A stretch of DNA of 64,000 bases from Paludibacteraceae bacterium (GTDB lineage Bacteria; Bacteroidota; Bacteroidia; Bacteroidales; Paludibacteraceae), in assembly GCA_017961765.1 (NCBI GenBank), contig JAGCWQ010000116.1, forward strand, positions 1 to 64,000. Direction: 5' to 3'. The position numbers were made by a program, and so were the translations under genes. Of this stretch, positions 44,227 through 56,200 are shown piece by piece. The notes below the pieces were generated by a model. It saw only the letters and a program-made list of their open reading frames with translations. It was not told where the DNA came from and ran no database searches. Position 1 is the stretch's first letter, and each line of letters begins with the position of its first letter.

Positions 44227-47200
44227 CTATTTTAACAAAACGACCTCTATCGATCCCTTCATGACGGTACCGTCCCTCATCGCACACTCGTAGAAATATA
44301 CACCTGGGTCTGCAATGCCGCCGTCGGTCGTACCACGCCATCCGTCAGTACCCTCGAATATCAACTGACCGTAACGGTTGAAGATCTTCACAGGATAAGA
44401 CTGCATGAAGACGTCATTCATACCATCCACCGTATATGGAGTGAAGGCAGTTGGCAACTTACCGTTGACATTGACTGTCGCCACATTTCCAGCGATGGAA
44501 GGACAAACCTCATTAGAGAGAACGACGTAGTAAGAAGTTGTATCCCGAGGACTACGAGTAATGGAATGCTTACCGTTATGGATATACGATTCGTAAACCA
44601 TGTTATCTTCCACATCATCGTAATCGTTGAACTTAAACTCCTCGTTGCCTTCTCCGTAATAGAACCTACGGTCGAACTTACCCCTCACTGCATACCATTG
44701 ACACAACAAGCGTCCGTAATTAGAGTGGAGCGACAATTTCACTTCATCACCCACCCAAACAGTCGAGTGATCTTTTTCGTTCACCGTCACAAAGATTTCA
44801 TCTGACCTAAGTCGATCATAAACGTCAACCAAGATGGAGTCGCGAACCTTGTAGTCATCATGCTTGAACAATTCATAATAGATGGAATCCGCACCCAACA
44901 ACTTCATCGTATCCTTATGGGTTCTTGGGATAGAATCGCCGATACAGAAGTCGTAGTAAGTATCCAATGACGTTGACCTACCACACTCATTCTCCGCATA
45001 GTAAACAAACGAAGCGCTGTCTTGATTGATGTAGATGGAGTCACCATACTTATAGACGGCATCACCCAAGAGCCATCCCTCTTCTGTTATCACGCCACCC
45101 TTGTCATCAATACATCTGACATATCTGTTGAGTGTCACGCTATCGACACCATTGTATTCACAGACATCCAACGCACCTGAATTCATTGTGATTCTCGGGC
45201 GTTCACGGATCTCCAAATAGGAGTTGGCCGTATCGGAACACAAAGTCAACGTATCCATTGCCACGAAGTAGTAGTGTCCACTCTGAGTCTGCTTACGCAA
45301 ATTAATGCGAGCATTCTTGATGGAATCGGCCTTTGCCGCAGAACCCACCGCAGCCGATGTATAGAGATTCAAATAAGTGTTCGGGTTGTTACTGTAAACC
45401 AAGCTCTTTGGCGAAATACTATCCAAATAGCAGTCGTAAACGAAGGCTGTCGGAATACTTGTGTAAGAGCCATCCCAATCCTCCACCAAAATGCTACCGA
45501 CTGCAAGACGAACCTCTTGTGACCACAAGGTCAACGGTTTGGCATCATCGGCACAAAGAGCAGTATCATACGCCGTCAAATCGACAATAGTTCCTGCACC
45601 AGGGACTAACACATATTTGTAGAGAGAAGCCTCATTTCCACACATATCGGCCACTGTCACCTTCACGGAAGTAGAAGACTTAATCAACGAACCTGCTGCA
45701 GGATCTTGCGTCACCTTAATATTGGTAACATCCGTACAGTTATCAGAAACGATAGACCTAACCTCTACCGTAAAGTCTGGCACACCGAACGTACATCCCT
45801 TGTTGTAGATAGAGAGAACCGTATCCTTCCAATCCTTAGGGAATGTAAACTCTGGAGCCAACGTATCGACGATAGAGACATATTGTCTATGCAAAGTCTC
45901 GTTATCGCATCGGTCTGTAGCCGTCCATACACGAGTGATTGTATAGTTGTAATAGTCGCATGAGTTAGGATCCGTACCTCTTGAAGAGGTTTCAGAGAAC
46001 TTCACATCGACTGGAGTTGGAATACAATCGTCCTCTGCCGTAAGTGCCGCAGCCACTGGTATCTCGTCCGTACAAGCCAACTTCACATCTGCAGGATATG
46101 CACTCAAAGAAGGAGCAACCTTATCCACCACATGGATTTTTTGCCTACACTGGATATCATTCTTACGAACATCCGTCACTTGGTAAATTCTAGTGACATA
46201 GAAGTCGCAATGTTCATCAGCAGGAATCTCATCCTCCAATACCTTGAACGAACCTTCCACCATCTTATCCTCGTTAGAGAAGGAACCGCCACCTAACTTG
46301 AACTCCTCGTATGTAGAATATGCCGCAGGCAAATTCTCGACACACTGGATACCTTGATTCAAATCCTTAGGACAATTCAAATCATCAACCACCCAATCTT
46401 CAACCACAACGATTTGAGAACAAGAATCCGAGTTGCCGGAAGCATCCGTAAATACCCAAGTCACTTTTGTCTTCGTCTTCAAGATATAAGGAGCATCCAT
46501 TGAATTGCCATCGTCACGATGTCCGACAGCTACAATCGTACCATCACATACATCATCCACAGAAGGTGCAAGAAGTCCAGCTGCCGCAGCCTCCTCCGCA
46601 GTAACAGAGTTGGCCGATACAGACTCGGATGTGATTCGAACCTTCACCGTATCCTTCAAAACTGTACAATCTGGAGTTGGTGGCAATGTATCCTTAACCA
46701 CGATGTTCTGAGAACAAGTACGCGTTGCATTGCTAAATGGACTCTTGAACAACCAGTCAACAACGGTGACTCCCTTCTTATAAATAGCAGTCATCTCTTC
46801 TCCATCCTGACGGGAAGGAACGCCTGGTACTGGAGTACCCGTACAAGAATCTTTTGCCAATGGGATGTTCAAATTCAACTTCGTACCATCCAACTCGCAC
46901 TCATCCACGCCCAAATAAAGAATCGTATCCTCTAAAGATTCACAATCGAAGATTGGTCGGTTCTGACCGTAAACAAAGACAAACTGGTCGCACTCCTTAG
47001 CGACGGCATTCAACAATGTATCGACAAATACCCAATGAACTTTCACCGTATCGCCCACCTTGGCAGTAACCTTATCAACAGTCACTCCATCGACATAAGC
47101 AACACCAGGAACCTCGGCCTCCGTACAGTAGTCATTTGCCACGTGTGTACCCAAAGCCTCTACCAACTCTTCGGATGAAACTTCACAAGTACCCTCCTTC

Positions 47201-50200
47201 GCATACAAGTCGATGTTCTCCAACGTAGAACAATCAAAGATTGGAGCTACAGAGTCTAGGACATGGATGACTTGCTTACAAACCACGTTTTGTCCAGAGA
47301 AGGAATAAGACCAACTGATCGTATCAAAACCTACCACAAACGACTCCTCCATCGTACGTCCAGAAGCTCTTGTCAACTCTGGAACAACTGTCTTGTTGGA
47401 GCAGAGGTCAACCACCTCAGGCTGTTCGAATCCAATCTCAGACCAAGTAATCTCACAATCCATAGGAGGAAGTTTGATCAACGTATCTGGATAGTTGTCG
47501 CAGTTGACAGGGATGGAGTTGACATCACCGATTCTCACTGGCTGCTCACAAGACTTAACTGGGTTAACCATTGTTTTAGTAGTATCCGTAAATGTCCAAA
47601 CTATGTTCCAAACACCTGTAGGGAGCGTCACCCTCCACTCAGTCGAATCGGCATTAGGAGTCAAGTTCTCTCCGTTATAGGAAGGAACGCCCTTGATTTT
47701 CGTAACGCCCGACTGATCAGGGCAAGGATGTTGAGCAATTTGAACTGGCAAAACTGCCTCAGCCTTACACTCGCCCTCAGCCACATTGACAGTAACTGTA
47801 TCCCCCAACAAAGCATCACAATCGAAGACAACCTCCTTCTTCGTCAAAATTGTTAGATCTTGGTCGCAGGTATCTTTTGCAGTTGAGAATGGCGACGTGA
47901 ATATCCAACGGATGGTCGTTGTACCGACAGGATAAACTCCATAGAGTTCACCGCCATCCAATCTGGAGCCAACGCCAGGAACCGAATCATTCGTACAAGC
48001 ATCCTTTGCGTATGGAGTCTTAATAGTCTGCTCACTCAAAGTGGTGTCACAACCCTCAATCAAAATCGGTTCAGACTCCAATGATTTACAATCGAAGATT
48101 GGCTTTTGATCACCCGTGACAAGGACTGCCTGATAGCAGATCTTAGGAGTGACAGTCAAAGAAGAATCGATGAACGTCCACTTAATCAGCGTCGTGTCAC
48201 CAACATTGTATCTCTCAGGGAGAGGTCCGTCATTATAAGATGGAACACCCTTGATATCCTTACCCGTACAAGCATCCTTAGCAAAATGATCAGTGAGTTT
48301 CTCTGCTACCACACTAGAATCAACATAACACTCACCTGGATTAGAAGCGACACGGATTGTATCCAAAGTAGTACAATCGAAGATTGGCTCTTTCTTCGTC
48401 AAGACAACGATATCTTGTACACAAGAAGTATCCTTCGTTGAGAACTTGCTCTTGAAGGTCCACCTAATCTGAGTAACCACACCAGCAGGGTACTTACCAT
48501 AGAGTTCTCCTCCATCCAAACGTACGCCGACACCCTCAACCGAATCACCCGTACAAGCATCCTTCGCATAAGGGGTCTTGATTGCATCGGACGTCAAGAG
48601 CGTATCACATTCATAGGTTTCAAACGTATCCAAAGGCAAAGAGTCGCAATCAAAGATTGGTGCCATATCACCAATCACCGTCACACGTTGATAACACTCC
48701 TTCTTTGCGAGATTATAATCCTCGTTTTGGAAAGTCCAATGGATAGTTATCGTATCGCCCACCTTCAAAACATCAGGAATCTCATCTGCATTGTATTCAC
48801 CTTTAATTTTAATAGTGTCAACACATGCATCCGTTGCAAAGTGAGCCTCTCTGAGTTCGTTCAACATCTCCTTGATATTTTTACCAGGCAAATAGCATTT
48901 TTCAGGCTCACTTGCCATCGTAGTATCTTTCAAGAGCGAACAATCAAAGATTGGCTCTTTGCTATCCAACACATGGATTGGTTGCTCACAAACCACATAA
49001 TCGTCTATAGACCTATAATGGTAAGACCAAACAATCGTATCGAAGCCAACACCAAATGGGTCTTCCATGGTCTTGCCAGAGGTACGAGTCAAGACAGGCT
49101 CAATAAGTTCACCTGCATAATCGCCACAAGCATCGTATGCCTCAGGGATACCCTTCTTCAAATCCAATTGAGCGGCATCTATCGTACAACTTGTCTCATC
49201 CAGCTCAATACGGATAGGCTCAATGACCTTACAATCGAAGAGCGTCGCATTGTCCTTACCCACTTGGATAGGTTGCTCGCAAATCAACACATCATTGATA
49301 GTCGTATGTGTTGGATCGGTAAACACCCACTCAATCCAGTTGACACCCACCACGTAATCGTCGGACCAAGTCTTACCTCCTTTACGACGAACCTCTACTT
49401 GGATCTCCACCGTATCCAAACATGGGTGCTTAGCATTTGGTATCACAAAGTTAGCTGGATCAATATCCGTAAGATCGGAAGCCTTCACCGTACATACGCC
49501 ATCAGGCACCTCATAAGAACTCTTGATAGTGTCTTTCTTCAACGAATCACAATCAACTACGATATTCTCTTCCGTCCTGACATTGACAAGCTGATGACAA
49601 GTATCGCTAACATTGCCTGTGAAGTCTGTGAAGATCCACTCAATCGTCGTGTTACCCAACGGATAAGGAGCAGTCACACTAATTGGATTAGCAGCCGTAC
49701 TATCAGAACGAGTACCGACACCATATCTCCAATAATAAGGAGAATTAGGATCAGCACATGGATCAGGCACCTTTGGCGTAGAAATCTTCGCCAAGACATG
49801 GTCACTAGGGCCACAATCCACAATCGTATCTTTCACTGTAGGAGCAACCTCCTCACAGTTAATGTCAAATTCCTTATTACCTAAGACAGAGACCTGTTGC
49901 TCACACCACAAGGTATCCTTGATGTTCCAGATGCTGACAAACATCCAATGAATGGTTGTGTCTCCCACAGGGAAGCTTCGAGTTTCCAAATCAATGTAGG
50001 AAGTATCTTGTCCGCTTATGAACAATGGCTTAGCCACAATCATATAATCAGAACAAGCATCCTGTGCAGCTGGTGCAGTAATGTTAGCCCTCACACTATC
50101 AGAAGAAGCCTCACACTCACCCGGATTCGCCTTAAAGCTAATTGGTTTCAACGTAGAGCAATCGAAATCTACCTTATTATTATGGGATGGCAAAATCCAT

Positions 50201-53200
50201 TGTGGACAAGTCTTCTTATTTCCATCCTCGTCTTGGAACAACCAAAGCAACTTATAAGTAACACCCGACTGCATTGTATAATTGTCAGGCAACTCCATTG
50301 ATCCATTCAATGTCAAGACACCAGGAATAGAATCGCCGGCACAAGCATCGTATGCTTTATACGCAAGTTTATCCAACACATCGCGCTTCAAATCAGCGAA
50401 TTCCACTTCACAGAATCCCTCCTTAGCTTCTGGACGAAGCGTATCCGGGTTAATATCGTTACAATCGAAAGATGGACCCGTAGCATCAATGATGTAGATG
50501 AATTTCTCACAAGTCGCACTATTTCCCGACTTATCTGTAAAAATCCACTTCAACAGATGGGCTCCCTTCAAGAAATTGTCCTCATCCCATAACTTATTAA
50601 TACCATCAGCATAAAGCGTATAAGAGAAAGGATTGGTCGTCGTATCCACAGTATAACGTTCAACGATAGGATCAATGGACAACAACGGATTCCCCTCCTC
50701 GTCAACATTACCAGAGAGGTAACTATCGCAAGCATCATATGCCTTTGGCTGAACAAGCAACTTCTTAACATTTACAGGGTCATACTCACAATTGTCAGCA
50801 TCTACTGTAAAGCTGTACTTCTTATCATAAGCATCGTCACAATCGGCCAAGATCGGTTTAATCTTATCTACCACCGTAATGCTTTGCTTACAAGTATCTT
50901 TGTTGCCAGCCGCATCCGAATAAATCCACAATGCCAAATGTTTTCCAACTGGATAAGATGCCTCTTTTGCATTCTCTAAGCCATAAACAGCCTCGATTTT
51001 GTCTCCAGGCAACGAAATTCGGATTTCCAACTCTGGCACAAGTTTGCCGTCACATGGATCAAGTATAGCAAGTTCTTCAGCCTTCGGCAAATTCAACTTG
51101 TCGAAATCAACCGAGCAGACTGTCTCCGCATCTACCGTGACATCATCAGGACAAACATCACCCAACTTCGGTGGAATATTATCCTTAATGGAAAGATTCT
51201 GTAAACAAGTAGTCACGTTGAGCGAATCGTCCGTGAATTTCCAAATAATTCTATAATTCTTATTGGATTCAAAAGCAACAGGCAAAGCCACCGTATCATT
51301 GGAAACTTCATCCCACAAATATGGAACACCAGGAATAGTACCGCTACAATTATCTTCAGCCGAATAGTTGCCCAATATAGCCAAAATCTTTTCCTTAGCC
51401 GCCGTACACTCTTCATACTCCAAGAAATATGATTTGTCCTCAATTGTGGAGCAATCAAAGATTGGAGCAACTGTATCAGCAATAATAACCTTTTGGTCAC
51501 ATACTGTCTTATTTCCCGCTCCATCTTCGAACGTCCAAGTGATGATAATCGGAGAATCCTTCAATTCATACGCCTCCTTCAAGCCCTTGCCGTCACTACG
51601 GGTTGGAACACCCGCAATACCCTTTTTAGTAGCAGTTGGATTCGGAGTACAACGATCTTGCTTTGCGTAAGGAATCTTAAGTCCGTTGGCCTGTACATTC
51701 GTGTATGGAGCCTTACAAGTGGCATCTGCATAAGCAACAATATCTACCAACGTAGAGCAATCGAAGACAGGACCCGTCTTATCCTCTACTATGAACGTCT
51801 GCGTACAAACCGCAGGCTTAGACATATAAGATCCATCCCATATATTATAATAAATACGAGTTTGTCCGATAGGGAGCGGAGTTGTCAAAGCCGCATCACC
51901 AAGGAAGAGAGAACCATCCTCAAACTCACGAAGAACAGCAACTGTCATCTCTTCAGAGGTAGCACAATTGTCTTCTGCCAACACATCGTCTGGTGTCGGT
52001 TTCTTGATGATATCCACCTCCGAAGTGGGAACCACACAATCGGCATTGGCTACCAACGTACGAGTTGCACCCCAATCGCCACAGGTTACACTTGGTGGTA
52101 TCGTATCAAATACAGTAATAGTACGTGTACAAGTTGCGGTCTGCTCTCCATCGGGTTTATCCTCAAAATAGAAGACCATCGTATAGATACCCTCCGTCAA
52201 ATTCTTGAACACCAAGTCAGAAGACTTGAAATGGTTCTTTACCTTAACTGGAGACTCGCCGCAAGTAATGGACTGGTCAACACATTGAGGGTCGCCCTCC
52301 ACCTTGTTTCCATCACTACCAAAACGACGAGGGACTATTCTACGGGTAGGAACCACATCGTCATCCTTGTATGGATTCTTAACCGTGGCTACCACCATTC
52401 CCAAAGAATCCAAAAGATCGATTTTATATGGATAACCCATAAAGTTTTCTACTGTAGTATAGGTATTAGCAGGATCCAAAATCGAACCTGCATTCTGAAC
52501 ACCACCACCAGGTCCAGCAGCAGGTTGCAAGAAGTTTTCCCACTTATTATCATTCTTATGGGCATCCAAATCACCAGTCCAATCACAGAAGACATCTGGA
52601 GTTAGGTCAATTACCTCAATCGTGCCAGGAGCACCTGGCATTCCTGGGAAACCTGGACCCGCACCAGGACCCGAATTCTTTTGATAAGACTTATAAGGAT
52701 ATTTACCATTCAAATCAACGATATTATCAGGGAAGAACATTGCAATATCCTGACATACATCACCTGTAGCAGAAGGTCCATTCTCCGCACCAAAATGCAA
52801 ACCATTAATAGCCGCATATCTAAAGTTGAAATAGAAGCCCATGATATCCACAGGGAACTGTGCCGTCGGAATATCTGATGCTTTCAATGTATAGGTTGCC
52901 CGACAGTTTTCATCTGCATAAACCTCCACCTGAGGCTTTATACAATTCGGAATAGGCGTCGTACCTGAAGTCACACTGATATATTGGCTACAAGTAACTT
53001 CATTGCCCGAATCATCCGTAAAAGTAAAGGTAATAGTCGTCACACCAATACCATACAATACAGCCTTCAAATCATCTGTTGACTTGATTGTCAATGTACG
53101 ATTCTTTCCTTTTTCATCCGGACCTTCAAGAACAGCCGTCACTTTCAATTCTGAAGTACAATTATCCTTTGCCACATCGGAAGTCAACATCTTGACCATT

Positions 53201-56200
53201 TCCTCATCAAAGGCAACCTTCAACGTACCTTCATACGTGTTCTGTCCTTTTTTAACATCGTTATAAGAAGCATACTCCAGATATTCGTATGGCTTATCCT
53301 TCGGTTTGAATCTATTCGCCGTCACATGGACAAGAGACAAAGAAGAACAGTCAAACTTAGGAGTCTCCGTATCTTTTACAGAGAATGTAATAGGACATTC
53401 AGCAAAGACATCCTTATCTACATAATCATCTGCACTTGATTTATAGAAACGCCAGACCAATTGATATTCCGTATCAACCAAGAAAATAATCTTCTCGTAG
53501 TCCGTAGCTGGAATGAAAGACAAGGTCTTTCCAGTCTCCCCATAATACAATTTTTCCGTCAATTGAGCGCCATTACCAGAGCATACGTCCTTAGCTGACG
53601 GCCATGCATAGTTATGAGATTCCAACCAAGCCAACAAGCCTTTTACTGACAAACCACATTCGCCCTCCTGATTGTCCACATCAGAAATAGAGGAATAGTC
53701 AGGACAAACGACATTCGGTATCATATCGTCAATCACCTCTACCATCTGCGTACAATAAGAGGTATTACCTGAAGCATCAGTAAACGACCACAAAATGAAC
53801 GTGTAGCCCATTTCATAATCATCATTCAAGTCAATCGACTTAGAATAATTTGCCCTTCGATAGGCCGGAGTTTCATAAGGCAACTCCTGCGCATGAGACT
53901 GCACCTTCGTACGACCTTCATAGACACCAGTAATCTTCGTTGACTTGCAAGGGTCTGCCGCATCCGTCAAGACTGGAGCCTTAATCGTAGGGAACTTGGT
54001 GATGACACCCGTACTTGCCTGACAATTATCAGAGCCAACCTCGGACAATTTCACTGAATAATTCGTGATTTTGCTACAATCGACATCTGGAGGAGTAACA
54101 TCCTTCACCTCGATCTTTTGAGTACAAACATCTGAATTGCCACAATCATCCGTAACCTTGTATGTTATAGTACCCGTACCGGCTGGCAAAGAGACCTTAT
54201 TTTCTTTTTGGCTCAAGAAACTTGCAATATCAGTTTGCAGAAGCTTCTTAGAAATACTCTTCGTAATCTCCGCACTTCCATCCGAAGGCGAGAAATTCAA
54301 ATCCACAGAAATGGTTGGATGCGTAGTACAACCTGCTGTAAAAGGAGGAAAACTGAAAGCCACCGTCTTCTTACATTCCGTTGCAGCCAACTCTTCGGTG
54401 CGAGTCTGTGAAATGCATGTAATTTGAGGTCCTTCCACAGGTTTAATCCTATAGGTGTTCGCATCAGAAGAAGGACAATAGTCAGTGCCATCTATCCTCA
54501 CGCTGACCGTAACCCCCACTTTCAGGTTTGTCTTTTTTCCTGTGCACACCTCCGATGTGACCACATCAACAATAGCTCCTGTCGGATCCTTCTTGGCAGT
54601 AGCTCCCGTCCAAGAAAAGACATAATTACCATAATAAGGACTATTTGGATCAATAAGGGTCGTTGCCTCCACAATTTGAGAGTTATCAGTAGGGCACAAC
54701 TCTTTATCCGTTTCACTCAATCCATCGCAACCATCGCAAATCAAGCTGACTTTAGGACTAGCATTTTTGAAGACCTTAATCGTCTTGGAGATAGGTTCAC
54801 CAGCTTCCTTAATTTCGAAAGATCCATCAGTATAGTACACCTTCTTTTGAGGTTGCACAGTCAAGGTATAGACACCATCCGGAATCTCACGCTTCAAATT
54901 AAGTGTCACCTCAGAACCTCTTGAGTCCTTATCCAAATCACCGAAATCATCGTACTTGAACTTATCTGTGAAATAGGTCTTACCATTTGGATCCGTCAAC
55001 GACCACGCATAGGTCACATCTGGATTAGGATCAACCGGTGCAAGAGAGAACTTAGATCCTCCGGGCACACAGAAGTAATCGTTACCCTTAATCTCAGATG
55101 GCTGCAACGGCTCACAGTTTTTACCAGTAATAGAAAACTCAATATATTCACTTGATGAACCTATTGTATTACTATCATAGACACGGTATTGACGTTTACC
55201 GACAGCCTCGACAGGGATACTAACCTCACGGAACTTAGATCCCTTCATATCAAAGCCCTCTACATTCAACTGCTTCCAAGAAGAGCCATCCTTGTATTCC
55301 CACACATAATTTGAATTGTAAGGGAATCCAGCAGCTACTACAGTCACATTTTCTCCGATACATGCAGAAGAGCGGTCCATACATACAGACATCATCTCAG
55401 CAGATACATAGTCAATAGCCACCTTCATACACCCCATCTGCTGGAAACGAGGCAACAATTTAACCTTCGCATTTAAATTCTTATTTCTCAAATGGAATCT
55501 ACCATAGAAATGGATTTCCAACCGAATAAGCTTCTCTGCATTATCATCATCACAAAGGAGAGAGCTAACATTAATTTCTCCAAATGATCTATTAATAACA
55601 AATGGCTTACCAATTTGCTTATCAGTAGCATCCTCATACATGACAATTTCCATATTATCGGCATTGCCATAAAAGTTATCTTGGGAACCCACGTCCGTCT
55701 CCAACTTAAATTGCGCACTGCTACAATCATTACAGCCCTTCCTTTTAACGATGTATGCCTTCATGGCCAAACGATAATACTTTTCATCCCAAATTGGATT
55801 ACCGTAACCATCAATCATACTAAACTCAAAAGTAAAAGGAGCGCAGCTGACACCAGTGAAATTCTTATCATTCACCCAATAATAATTGGAATATTGGGAG
55901 GAGTTGGCCTTAGGAACAAAGCCCAAATAAGAACTCACATCATTAGTAATCGCACGGCCATCGCTACAATTATTTATAGAAAATTTCACATCATATTCAG
56001 AGAAATGAGATTCTATTGGAGCACTCTCCGCTGGCTTATAATTAACCGCGGAACTACTATTAATGGGCAACACATCGAAGTCCGTACCATTGATATAGTC
56101 ACCAGAAGAAGACTGATGACACATATTCGGGCAATCCGAGTTCAACGAAACCGTAATATCAGAGGTCTTCACCTTCGTTCCTTGCGACTCGGCATAGAAA

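Noticed and set aside
48688..52605. Long plus-strand frames (up to about 400 codons) under the giant gene
   Set aside because: They are antisense to well-defined HYR modules and arise because the repeated coding sequence has few stop triplets on the other strand. Their translations have no signal, domain or start context.
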